From assembly GCA_916610825.1 (NCBI GenBank), contig OU744451.1, positions 17,631,307 to 17,695,306 of the forward strand: 64,000 bases of DNA, given 5' to 3'. Positions 1-10,464 of the stretch are shown here, piece by piece. The notes below the pieces were generated by a model. The model was given only the letters and a program-made list of their open reading frames with translations, searched no databases and had not been told where the DNA came from. Made by a program: the position numbers and the translations under genes. This DNA is from Haliclystus octoradiatus (Eukaryota; Cnidaria; Staurozoa; Stauromedusae; Haliclystidae). Each line of letters opens with the position of its first letter. Positions within the stretch are counted from its first letter, which is position 1.

Positions 1-706
1 GGCTTGCAACTAAAACTGTACCTCTTGTGGTTATGTAATTTAATATTAATAATAGTCATATGAATGATACAGATTCCACGGTACCGTTTAGAGCTATTAT
101 TCTAATCGAAGTAATCCACATTATAAAGTATGACGTCGTAATCAGACGAAATCCTGCAATCTGATTGGTTGGTCTGTGTGATTGGAAATGCAAGGTAGAC
201 AGTTTTTCGAAATTTCTCGATACAATTCTGTCAGGTTCTCAAAGCTAAAGAAGAATAGGAACTGCAAAGTATTACTTAAGACAATTTAAGAAAGTCTAAC
301 ATTTGAAGTTCAAATTTGATCCAAGGACATTTTAGTAAGTGAAAACATTGAATTTAAATTGAACCATTAATTCAAGATTTGAGCGACCTTTCGCAACATA
401 AACAAACTTGATTATGAATTTTTTTATTTTAGAAAAGGGTTACCACACACTTTTGCCGTGTGTGGTACCTCAGAAAAGTTGGAAAACACTTGGGAAGTGT
501 TGAAAGCTCGAGCCCGAGGCTAGTGCTTTAATACTTCACTTGTGTCTTCCAACATTCTCTGTGTAGTAAATATGAATACAAACATGGCAAAGTGTGTGGT
601 AACCATGTACTCTAGTTCTTTATCTGTTTGTATCAACTAAATAACATTATATACTATTAAAATATATTATAATTCATTGTGTTCATTTATAACTCTTATT
701 TGTTAG
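1..706. other. Upstream or intronic DNA of gene 1, with one small inverted-repeat element
   Basis: No exon can be supported before position 707. A short inverted repeat spans 438-604: the left end begins GGTTACCACACAC and the right end is its reverse complement (GTGTGTGGTAACC), about 19 matching bases per arm, making a 167-bp foldback element. The rest shows no protein homology that I can recognise. The missing 5' exons of gene 1 either lie before the window or are too short to see. Confidence 0.5.
438..604. repeat. Small foldback (MITE-like) element
   Basis: Terminal inverted repeats of about 19 bp (left GGTTACCACACACTTTTGCC, right its reverse complement with one base less) enclose about 130 bp of non-coding sequence. 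No target duplication is clear. It is called MITE-like only from this structure. Confidence 0.5.
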
Positions 707-3700
707 ATTCTATTGGTAGTCAAATGGACAAACTTGATGATATGCTACTTCAGTATGAAGATATCTTAGAAAGAGTTGATATGGCAAAAACAAAGGAGCA
801 GGAGAAATTGAAAATCAGTCAACTAGTTGAAATTGGACAGTAAGTGGAGATATAGTGTTCTAACTTAATATAATAAGTAAACAAGACAGGTCAGACAATC
901 GACATTTGAAATCTCCCAATATAAACTCTGCCTTTTATATTTTTTGTAAGCAGAGGTGTGCGGAGTCAGAATTTTCAGACTCTGAAGCATATAAAAGTCC
1001 TTATATAAGCGTCTGACTCAGAGTCCGGCTCAGAAAATGTGAGAAAAATTTACTCCGACTCCGGCTCCAAAATACTTCTTACAAACTCCTATAAAAAGTC
1101 GGAAAACGGGTTAATTTATCAATCCAACATTAAGCAAACATAGAAAAGTAAAAAATAAATTAACATCAACTGAATTATGTAGCCATTTCAACCTATGTAG
1201 AATTATCCAAACAATTTTCAACTTTGCAATGTTCGTTAAGAAATTACCAGGATTGCATTCTAGACTCCGGAGCTGACTCCTGCTAGTCCGGCTCCTGTTA
1301 AAATGCAGATACTCCTGCCGGAGTCGGAGTTTGACTCCGGCTCCTGTACACCTCTGATACAAAGTACACTATTTTAGATAATTTCATGTTTTCACTTCAC
1401 ATTTCCATCATTCCTCTGCACTCAGCATCAATTACTGGAATTTGCGTTAAAGTTTGTCATGAAATCCAGAAGTCTTGATTGATGAATATTAGGTTGGTTC
1501 ACACAAAAAATTGAAATGTGAAATGCACAATCCATTTTATTTGTTAGAGGTATCTAAAAATAATATTGCCAATATCATATCATCAAATTCTATCAGAAAG
1601 TAGAGTACCGAATGCATGTAAATTCATATGTAAAATGAATGGGGAAACACTAATAATTTGTCATCATGGATGGCAAAATGTTATCTTTACAATAGACATT
1701 GTACGGATTTTGTTATATGGTTATAAAATGACATTCTAACCATTCTTCACGGGGAAAAGATTTACATTGTAACGTCGTTAGTATCAATGTTCTTGGGCAG
1801 CCCAGAATCGTGATTAAAGGCTGGTTGTGATAAACCGGAGCAAAGTACTGTAGTTCCATTTGATAGATACTGGTTTAACAATGTGGTGAGTCAGCTAACT
1901 TGAGAGACTGTTTCTGATTGATGTAACTGTATAACTTTTTTATTATCGCTACCTTAGAACCAACATTTGGATTAAAATAACTAATTGCGATACTATACAA
2001 GGTGAAATAGTTAAGTTTCATAGGAATAGTTTCTGAGCAATGTTAACAACAGTGGTAATGAATAAGTAATGTTATTATTTTAGGCATGAATATCAAAGGC
2101 AGAAAGGTAATCATATTTATTTTTGGATTAATAAAGATTTGTTTAGGCTATCAATTTTCTAAGATAACATTGATGTACTGCATAGTGTATAAGACTATGT
2201 TTGATGTGACGGAGACAGAAAAGACGCAATAATAGATTCAAGTACATATATTCAACCTTTCTCTCAAACAACTCAAACGCAAGTGTCGATACAACTTGTA
2301 AATTCCTACATGTCCAATACACAATTACTGCTGACCGACAATACTGCAAAATCAGCTCATTAACAACACATTTGCATCACAGGAAGGAACAACATGCATA
2401 CATTCCCATCTGATCTCAAGATCACATAGTCAGCTAAACATTTGGAAAATACATCTCTACCAGATATATAAATCTTCAAAATATTTATATATTCAAAAAC
2501 AAAACTTAAAAGTCTTCTTCTATTAATTTACCGGTAATGTAAATAGTTCAAACTTCGAAGTCCAATTTATTTATTTGTATGGATAACACATAAACAAACT
2601 GTCCAACTGGCAACTGGCAACAACAACCAAATTCTGGAAAGACAACTTGTCAGTAACCTCATAAACAAATAATAACGGAGGTTTCTTACAGGATCATTAG
2701 GAACATATACTATCTTATCTCTGTAGATCGAACAGGCTCTCTATAGTAACATATACTATCGTATCTCTGTGAAAGCAAACAGGATCTCTATAGTAACATA
2801 TAGCATCTTATCTCTGTGAAAGCAAACAGGATCTCTATAGTAACATATAATAACTTGTCTCTGTAAAAGCAAACAGGCTCTCTATACCAACTATCACTGT
2901 AAACTAGCCACCGATAATTTAAGAGCTTTCTCGTGGCCATGGAGCTATGGCTTGTATAGAACTGTGTGCCAATTTCTATGCAAAATAACTATTATAATTA
3001 CACAATACTTGCCTTCCTTGCATATAAGTTTATGTTTTTGAAAAATCCTGATCAATAAGGAGTTCTAATTTGTTGGCATCAAGTTCAAATTGCAAGATCA
3101 GTTTCATTTTTGAACCTGATTTTGTTTTTGCATTGATATGGAGATGTGTCATAGTATCTCCAAACCATTCAAACAGTTCACAAACAAGATCCACTAACTG
3201 CTTATGAAAGCTACTTCTTCAATAAAGAAAGAAGACTAATAAAATGATTGAATTCATTTATGAGATTTGGATTCGATTGCATGGAAATAGATGAATAGGA
3301 AACAATTAAACTGGAGACCAATATACATCAGCACAAGGGTAGAATTAATCAACTACATGGATTGCAATCATTGTTATCTATAGAAAACCTCGAGAATGAA
3401 AAAAGTTTATCCGCGAGAACAACCGTTGATCCATCAGTACTTGAAAGACAAAGCTCTGTTGAGAAACAAAAAACGTATGAGGATGCATTTCTGGAGCAAA
3501 TGAACCGATTTGTTGAATGTGGAGAACTTGATAGTAAGTATTTATTTCTTTATTTGGTGTATATTGATTTTGAAAGAAATAAGTAATACTTTGGCTATCT
3601 TCATCATATAGATCAGCGATAAATCAAAACACAGTTATTTGCAACATTTTCGATATATGTTATATCTTTTTCAAGCAATTGGTAAAGAGACAATAGTTTT

Positions 3701-6700
3701 ACATGTTCTATATAGTTGAAATTCTAATTAGCAAAAGAAATTCAAATATTGTTCTATGGTTCTATTAACATGCTTAAACTCAACACACACTATGACGGAA
3801 GACAATACTCTATGAAGACAGTAATTACGGATACAATACAACAGCACATTATAATACAGTGCTAACAAATGTTATACAAAGTAACTTGGTTAAATACGAA
3901 AGACAGGCAGCAAAATGGTCCGTCAGGTTGACCACGAATTTCATGATTATCCATCATGCGCTGAAAATAAATGTGCTGACTTGAGAAGCCGACATATCTA
4001 CAATCTAGTAGTCACACAAGATACTTTCAACTGTAAGGCATGAAACTGTGTTTTTGATTTATCGCTGATCTACATGATAAAGTATAACAATTTTTATATG
4101 CAAATTGTAAAGTGGGAAAAATGTAGTATTTGCCTACATACTTGTTATAGAAATGTGATTATAATTTTCCGTCTCAATAGTCTTACTGTCTAATCTTTAT
4201 CTGGAGTAATTTCAAGAATTTCCCTATCGTTCAAAATGCACCCTGCAAAACTATAGCTTATGCTCAATTGACGTACAGTTCATCAGCAGTCTGCAAGGAG
4301 ATCACGAATCGTTGATGGACAATCCATTGTTTTTTCAGGAATGTAAAATGACATCCTCTTGATGTGTTTTAAGGCCCAAGCAAACCATGCAACTTTGTTG
4401 AATCGTATGCTCATACTGTTGAACACATTTGGATGGTCGATAAAGAGCATTAATTGCCGACTTGACTTTACAAACATTTTTCACAATGGCTAAGACAGAC
4501 TTATTCAATTTGCTGAATCAAAAATACGAATAATGTATAAACAGTAAAAGGATTACATAAATCTTCGGTTTAGATGCTAACTACTAAAAGTATGTAATTT
4601 CACCGCAAATTTTCATTTCTTCATCATCATCATCATCATTTATTCAGGAATACCTGATAAGTGTGCATAAACTGATAACAGTATTATAACACTTTTTTCA
4701 CAGGACTGACCAACTAAGATATACATTTGAAAAGAGAAAATTACAAATAATATAATAACAGGGTTGATATTAAACTTCAAGTAAATGCTTCTCTAGGAGA
4801 CACTTGAAACTGGTCATTCTTGAAACATTCTTCATTGTTGACAGGAGATCATTCCACTTATGCGCACCAGCATTTTGAAATGAATGGTGATGGCTTGACT
4901 TGATGTTTATGTCATTATGGGTGTGAGATATTTTATAGGTGGTATTTGGTTGTTGCAATATATGGGAGAGCAGAGGAGGAGCTAGATTGCATTTAATTTT
5001 ATGAGTGAACATTAATTGATGTGAGGTTATTTGATCTCTGACAGAAAGCCAACCAAGTCGTCTTCGCATGTCAGAGATACGAGTGCGATAATTACAACGG
5101 AGCACTATCCTCATTCCTCTGTTCTGCAATCTGCAATGTTCATGTTATTTGTTTGTCACCTTCAACTTGTCGCATTTGATAATACAGTAGATAGGATGTA
5201 TAGCTAGTTTGTAATATTCAAGTCAGGTCCAAAATGATTTTCTTTTGTTAAATGTTGTATGCAGTTGCCTGTAAAAACGATTTACTGTTTTCCCTTGCAT
5301 GCAGCATCGTTGGACATTTGCATCCGACAAAGGTTATACAGTACAACAAAGTTTAAATGTTGCTCAGGCCTTCACATTTGCTTAGTAGAACTGACCACTT
5401 TGATTTTCATTATAGCCCCAATTGCCGGAAAGTACCGTAGTACTGAATCCCTTGAGAGAATAACTATTGATGAAGCAGATGTCACTGCCCTGAAGGAATT
5501 TCTTGGTCCAGAGGTTGGTAGAATTGATCGATTTGAATCTATAATAACTACATGTTAGGAATAGATGATATTCTTTCCTATCCATCACTAATGTGTCCAA
5601 TATGTATATACTAGCAATGAGTGTTGATGAACCTTGGTAGGTTAGGTAAATATAGAAATTGAGAAATGGTGTATTGCTATATAGGCATGTCAACTTCATA
5701 TACAACATGTAGAATCTAAGTATATAGAACCATGATGTGTTTTAAAAATGACAGTGAAATATAGATATTAATAACTCCAGAATAACAGAATTTCACACTT
5801 GAAATAAATTGAATCAAATAGATAAAGTCTAGACATAAATAACTGTCTGTGTCAAATTACGAGTTATGTCATTTTCAACCAATCGCTGAAGTCCGTATTT
5901 TGCTGATCAAAGCTGTGTTGGCCTGAGTTGGCCAAAGCGGCTATATGACTTTTTTGATTTGGCCAACAACTTCGAAAAAGGTCGAGAACAATAGATTGTT
6001 GTGCTCCGTTGGCCAAATTTTTGATCCAAGTTGCTTTTTCGTAGCCCAACACACACCAACTCATCCTGATTCAGCCCAACTCAATTTTGGGGTAGCCAAT
6101 TGCCTTTTTATTTTGACCAACATTCAAAAAATTCTGATTTGGCGCGTGTTGGGCTACGAAAAAATGTAGAATCAGACAGTCATATTTTCTACTTCAAGTT
6201 TCAAGCTTTGACAGGATCATACAAACAAAGTTATACATATACAGACATAAATTATATAGTGATAAAGCAGGTAGCCTACTAATCCTCTGTTTATCCTGAT
6301 ATCATTAGGAGCTGGATTCTGTTATGAAAGTCTTGCCTCGTGCAAATTTCACTCAAGATAAAGAAAACAAGGTTGATAATGAAGTTCTTAACGACTTATC
6401 TGTGAAAACAGAAACCGAAATATCAGAGAAAATATGTAAAGATTCAAATAAAGACAACTGTAGTAATTTGAATGCTAGCAATGTAGAAGATATGAACACT
6501 ACGAAACAAATTACAGAAGAAGAAAATGAAGTCGATTCAGAAAGTACAAGATCACCTGCTTCAAAAGAAATCTCACATGAGTCAGAAACTGAAAGCAGTA
6601 GCACAGCAGAAGAAACAAAGGTACAGACAAAAATTCAACCAACATCAAACGAAGGAGAAACAAAATTAGAAGCAGAAGCTGATAAACAGAGCGAAAGTGA

Positions 6701-6746
6701 CGATGGAGACAGTGAAAATTGGTTCGATGCAGCCGATGATGATTAG
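707..6746 (+). CDS. Unrecognised coiled-coil protein with acidic C-terminal tail (3' part, four exons)
   Basis: I do not recognise the family. Four exons can be joined in one frame: 707-839, 3343-3533, 5416-5513 and 6309-6746. Donors are GTAAGT, GTAAGT and GTTGGT; the acceptors end TTAG, GTAG, ATAG and TTAG. Exon phases 2, 1 and 0 carry through without a stop, giving 285 codons to the stop at 6744-6746; the 5' end is missing. The acceptor at 3343 has a weak pyrimidine tract and is the least certain boundary. The first exon is a charged helix (LLQYEDILERVDMAK), likely coiled coil. The third contains SLERITIDEADVTALKEFLG. The last exon is low-complexity, rich in E, S, D and K, and ends with a tryptophan-containing acidic motif (DSENWFDAADDD). 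Introns hold a hAT-like element, a 47-bp tandem repeat, a MITE, a LINE 3' end and a dispersed repeat. Candidate polyadenylation signals AATAAA lie at 7003 and 7048. Confidence 0.68.
951..1356. mobile_element. hAT-like non-autonomous element in intron of gene 1
   Basis: The segment starts CAGAGGTGTGCGGAGTC and ends with the near reverse complement (GACTCCGGCTCCTGTACACCTCTG). CAGAGGTGT-type ends are typical of hAT transposons. The interior is dense in GACTCCGGCTC and its complement, so the element could fold on itself. It has no coding potential. The flanking 8 bp do not match, so a target duplication is not supported. Confidence 0.55.
2688..2888. repeat. 47-bp tandem repeat, about four copies
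   Basis: Units beginning AACAGGATCTCTATAGTAAC recur at 2731, 2778 and 2825, each exactly 47 bp, with a diverged first copy from 2688 and a partial last copy to about 2888. It lies in the first visible intron of gene 1. No coding or promoter role is apparent. Confidence 0.85.
3609..4073. mobile_element. MITE with terminal inverted repeats in intron of gene 1
   Basis: The left end TAGATCAGCGATAAATCAAA (from 3609) is matched by its reverse complement ending at 4073, with about 29 bp per arm and a one-base difference in an A-run. It is flanked by TA-containing sequence on both sides, compatible with a Tc1/mariner-type TA target. It starts 76 bp after the donor at 3534. The interior is non-coding. 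Confidence 0.7.
4620..5129 (-). mobile_element. 3' end of a non-LTR retrotransposon (CR1/L2/Jockey-like), minus strand
   Basis: An open frame of about 119 codons at 4770-5129 matches the C-terminal region after the reverse transcriptase in CR1/Jockey-type LINEs: a start like NRGMRIVLRCNYRTRISDMR, then RRLGWLSVRDQ, and near the end GAHKWNDLLSTM and SFKCLLEKHL. About 130 bp further on in element orientation, the element ends in an ATG trinucleotide tail (TCATCATCAT on the plus strand at 4621-4639), as expected for a LINE with a microsatellite 3' tail. It is 5'-truncated and sits in the gene 1 intron, opposite to the gene. Confidence 0.72.
5648..6176. repeat. Dispersed GGCCAA-rich repeat, copy 1 (in last intron of gene 1)
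   Basis: This stretch matches, block by block, the DNA on both sides of the Ty3/Gypsy element at 26844-30976. Shared blocks include CAACTTCATATACAAC, ACCATGATGTGTTTT, TTTCACACTTGAAATAAAT, GTTGGCCTGAGTTGGCCAAA and TCAGCCCAACTCAATTTTGG. It is rich in GGCCAA/TTGGCC and in TAGCCCAACACAC, with pieces inverted relative to each other, so it can fold. Short open frames in it are not genes. Confidence 0.8.
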
Positions 6747-6775
6747 AAGTCCATACCGTACTGATAATTGGTTTT

Positions 6776-6915
6776 TGAAAAAAGTTCATGAATTCATGAA
6801 CATTTTATAAAGTAGGCCTATTTGTAAAAATTGGGCAATTCCGTGTTCATGAACTGTCAATGAATTTTTCTTTACTGTCCATACAGTTCATAAACTCATG
6901 AATATTTTCTCAGGG
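6776..6915. repeat. GTTCATGAAC-type foldback repeat, copy 1
   Basis: Contains GTTCATGAATTCATGAAC, TGTTCATGAACTG and AGTTCATAAACTCATGAA, ending near CAGGGGAA. It resembles the better-preserved copy at 12488-12604. It lies between the stop codons of gene 1 and PIGS, so it probably contributes to the 3' UTR of one or both. Confidence 0.6.
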
Positions 6916-7114
6916 GAATGATTAACAGACTTATCTGACATAACACCACAAAATTGGAATATAATAGTATTAATAATATTAATATTTCAAAAAAATGTAT
7001 CTAATAAAGTCGATGTATTGATGTATTTGGTTGTAAGTAATCACTAGAATAAACTCCATTAATAATATTTACAACGTATCAAAATGAAATTTAGGAGTCA
7101 TTATTAGGCTAAGT

Positions 7115-8692
7115 TTAACCAGATAACCAGAATTTGAATGTTTTATACAAAGATACAATTATTGGTAAACTAATAGGTAGAAATAATGGAATGTAAATAG
7201 CATATTTCTCATCGGATGGAAAATAAAGTAACGCCAATAACGATGGATCATAAAATGCTTTTTCTGATAATTTATTTGCATCTTTGATATGATTTAAACT
7301 AGTCATAATATCACCATTTTGTAAATAATATTGTGCATGTTGCAATTGTTCAATTGATTCAACTATCAAATCTTTAATATCATCACGAATAACCATATTT
7401 TCAATATTTGTCATTAAACGTGATAATGATACAATAGTATTCAATGTTGAGTTAAATAAATTTATACATGCAGATGCAGCACGATTATTAATTATGTGTA
7501 ATGGAATTTTAATCTGATTGCATGACGTCAAATCATGATTGGATTGAAATCCATAATGTCGATCGATCATTGGTAGAAATTTGCTAGCAACATCCTTAGA
7601 GTCAATATAAATGTTATGTTGTTTGGTTGCTTTGCTTTCATTGAGTGGTAAAGCATGTTTATATATCCATAGACCACCCCAACCTTCAACCATAAATCTA
7701 TCATCACCATCTTCAATTGTAAGCGGACTATCTTTTGGTGATGGTACATATACAACATAATGAAGAATTTGTGATTTTGTCACATAATTATTGAAGCGAC
7801 TCTCAAGTGGATTAATCATTAACGGCAGGTAATCTTTTGCAACAACAAAACCTGATCCTAACTTTTTCTTTGTTAATTCAAAATCAGCAAAATATTGAAC
7901 ATGAGATTGTATTTTTATATTGATCAAGGGTTTGATACTTTCCAAATATGGTTCCAGATAACTCTCAAGCATGTTACCTGCATTCCATTTAACATTCATT
8001 GAATGCGGATCGGCTATTGCTAACGTGAAACTAACAATTTGTTCGTTAGGTGTGATACGTTCTGATATGTTGTAAGACTTGGCATTGATAACTGGCACTG
8101 GGAATGTTTCCTTTTCAAATTGTGGATCTTTCAAATCACATAAACTACTGAAATGGGTAGCCAAAATCGAATTTACAACCAGATTAGATATCTTTGCTAT
8201 CATAAAGTCTGGTGTTTGCACTATAAGACCAATTTCTGGGTGGAATACATATTTTTGTTGTTTGTCGACTGACTTCAGTACATCAGCTTTAGTCAGTATT
8301 ACTTGATATTTAAAAGCCTTTGGCTCAGAAGTTGTTTCAGTATCACATTGACTATGAAACTTTGTAAAGTTATCAATAATCTCATTTAGTTCTGCTTTTG
8401 AAATATCCTTGATATTTGCAACGATTTCGATATGCGGGGACTGACACGATTTAAATTCTTCGTTTATCAACGTCATCATATCTGATAATTGACTATGACT
8501 AACTTTAAACTGAGGATCAATCACCAGGGATACATTGGAAAATATCGTTGTACGCGTTTGTTGCAATTTCATGATTTCATCTTCAGGAAGTGACGCTCTG
8601 TAAGATCTTGTTGTAATCCACCATAGTGGTAAAACGATGGATACTACGAATAAACCAGTGTAAATGCTTGTAGCTATCTGATGAGGCTGCAT
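7115..8692 (-). CDS. PIGS: GPI transamidase component PIG-S
   Basis: This is PIG-S, a subunit of the endoplasmic-reticulum GPI transamidase that cleaves the C-terminal signal of proproteins and attaches the GPI anchor. The single frame is 525 codons, against about 555 in vertebrate PIGS. The N-terminus has a membrane segment (about residues 9-28) followed by the family-like WWITTRSYRASLP. A long lumenal domain follows, with LHYVVYVPSPKDSPL and GWGGLWIYKHALPLNES matching conserved PIGS blocks. A second hydrophobic segment lies near the C-terminus (about 497-520), as expected for a two-pass protein. The start at 8690-8692 is chosen because it places the first membrane segment at the N-terminus, and no in-frame extension is needed. 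It is intronless, unlike its neighbours, which could reflect intron loss or retrocopying, but the frame is intact. It converges on gene 1 with 368 bp between the stop codons. Confidence 0.93.
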   Translation of the reverse strand: MQPHQIATSIYTGLFVVSIVLPLWWITTRSYRASLPEDEIMKLQQTRTTIFSNVSLVIDPQFKVSHSQLSDMMTLINEEFKSCQSPHIEIVANIKDISKAELNEIIDNFTKFHSQCDTETTSEPKAFKYQVILTKADVLKSVDKQQKYVFHPEIGLIVQTPDFMIAKISNLVVNSILATHFSSLCDLKDPQFEKETFPVPVINAKSYNISERITPNEQIVSFTLAIADPHSMNVKWNAGNMLESYLEPYLESIKPLINIKIQSHVQYFADFELTKKKLGSGFVVAKDYLPLMINPLESRFNNYVTKSQILHYVVYVPSPKDSPLTIEDGDDRFMVEGWGGLWIYKHALPLNESKATKQHNIYIDSKDVASKFLPMIDRHYGFQSNHDLTSCNQIKIPLHIINNRAASACINLFNSTLNTIVSLSRLMTNIENMVIRDDIKDLIVESIEQLQHAQYYLQNGDIMTSLNHIKDANKLSEKAFYDPSLLALLYFPSDEKYAIYIPLFLPISLPIIVSLYKTFKFWLSG

Positions 8693-9356
8693 TTCAAATA
8701 ATAATATTCGAATGTATAGATAGGACTATAGCCGGCTTAGGCTAGCCTATAGCATTCAAAATGATCTTGTAGTGCTTGCCGTCTTGCTCTTGGCGTCTTG
8801 GCGATAAGCTTCAATTTCCATCAACTAATAAAGTGCCTGGTTATAAAAGAATTACAGTGCGAGTGAGATCAAGAAACTGGCAACTACACGAAGATAAGTC
8901 AGATAACGTCTGCAATTATTTGTAGGTCAATGTGCCAATAAATCCAATAATGAAATTGAAACCTGAATGTCAATGTGTCACGAAAATTTAAAAATAATTT
9001 CAAAAAATGCTATGTCCTGTTAGGAGTACCTCGTTCTGAAATTATTATTAGGGGCAATTCCGCCCCACGTTTGAAAACAGACAGGAGCTACCCTTGAACT
9101 GACGGGTGACATCAACCTTCCCACCTGTTCATTGCAGCCGTACCTCCTTAGCGTAGTTCCATTGTAGTTGTAGCTCCGTAGTTCCAGCGTAGTTCCGTAG
9201 TTGCACTTCGAATGCCAGTAAATTTTCAAATTTAATACTTATGATCATTTTAGAATTTTTAGTCATTCAAGTTTTAAAACATGGACAAATAGAACAAAAA
9301 CAACATAATTAATGACAAGTTGACAACACATGTATGATGCATAGTTGAGTTTGAAG
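8693..9356. other. Intergenic DNA upstream of PIGS
   Basis: This would hold the PIGS promoter, but I see no clear TATA or initiator motif. From about 9030 to 9215 there is a GC-richer stretch with several CGTAGTTCC and AGTTCCGTAG repeats, probably a degraded repeat element. No gene is supported. Confidence 0.45.
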
Positions 9357-9670
9357 TGTATATCGTTGATATTGAGAGATTGCTTCTTTAGATAGAGAAA
9401 ATGTTTCTATTCATGCATGTTCTTCTTGTGTTTTTACTTTGCGCAAGCATTTCCCCCTCAAAAATGCAATCAAAGTTATGATTTTGTGTCTGACTCTTTT
9501 CCCTCCACCACAAGGAACCCATTTATTTTCCTTAGGAGGCTTTACACCAGAAAAAACACTAAGCATTTCAATTATTTGTCTCTAAATAAATGCAGCTGAA
9601 TCAAATGGCAATCTGCTTTCGGAATTTTTCTCTATCTAAAGAAGCAGTCTCCCAATATCCAGGATATACA
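9357..9670. mobile_element. MITE with 44-bp terminal inverted repeats, copy A
   Basis: Left arm 9357-9400 and right arm 9627-9670 are inverted copies with 40 of 44 positions matching; both contain GCTTCTTTAGATAGAGAAA. The interior, about 225 bp, is non-coding and matches a second copy at 56499-56785 (for example TGTGTTTTTACTTTGCGC, CAATCTGCTTTCGGAAT). No long target duplication is visible; a TA target is possible. It lies between PIGS and NOP9. Confidence 0.82.
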
Positions 9671-10464
9671 TTTTAATGGAGTAATGAGTATGTCTATTTT
9701 ATGCACATCTCAATTTTGACTCGTAGTATAGTCTGTATAGAGCTGTACATACACTATTTTCTTTAGATAAACAATATAACAGTAAAAAAAGTATAGAATG
9801 TGTGGAGATCAATAGTGGTATAGACAGTCCCATTTAGAAAATAACAGTCTTCTTTCGCCTAGCAGATTTGCTGTGGAGATCACATCAACCATCATTAATA
9901 TTATGGACAGCAAAGAAGAATAGAATAATTGTTAATCAGAACAGAAGTACAAATAATGATCAATATCATCAGCGTAGGCCTACATTCAAAATACTTGTAT
10001 GGAGGATTCTCAATTACTATGTTTAAAAATACATATCATAATGACACATCTAATTGGATAAAAAAGTGAAGTTACATGCCTAGAGTAGAGTTACATTTTC
10101 TAGCTCAATATTATATAAGAATTTGCAATTGAGCTCGTGGCATTATTTGGTTACATATATATTTGAATTATATACATAGAAAATTGATCGTATCCAGTCG
10201 TCCACAAATGGTTAGAATACCTACAACGTTATCATAATTGTTAGCATATAAGGTGTAATAACAGAATATATGAACCATTGAGCATGCATATGTATATGGT
10301 CAAACAATGTGTCTCTGATTTGTTGAATATCAAGCAGATGTACGAGATATCTGTTTGTATTATGATTTAGGGGACAACTGGATGAGCTGCGAGAGTCACA
10401 CGCACCTTCCTGTGTTGTTCCACATTTCCACCCATTGAAAATTCCACCTCTATTGTAAACACTG
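9671..10464. other. Intergenic DNA between NOP9 and PIGS
   Basis: No gene or clear repeat seen. It follows the NOP9 stop codon on the minus strand, so its right part should include the NOP9 3' UTR. It contains one TAGGCCTA octamer near 9975, which recurs elsewhere in the window. Confidence 0.4.

Noticed and set aside
951..1364. 8-bp target duplication for the hAT-like element
   Set aside because: Flanks TTTGTAAG and ATACAAAG are not a direct repeat.
6324..6789. Minus-strand frames opposite the last exon of gene 1
   Set aside because: They are shadows of the acidic, serine-rich coding exon on the plus strand.
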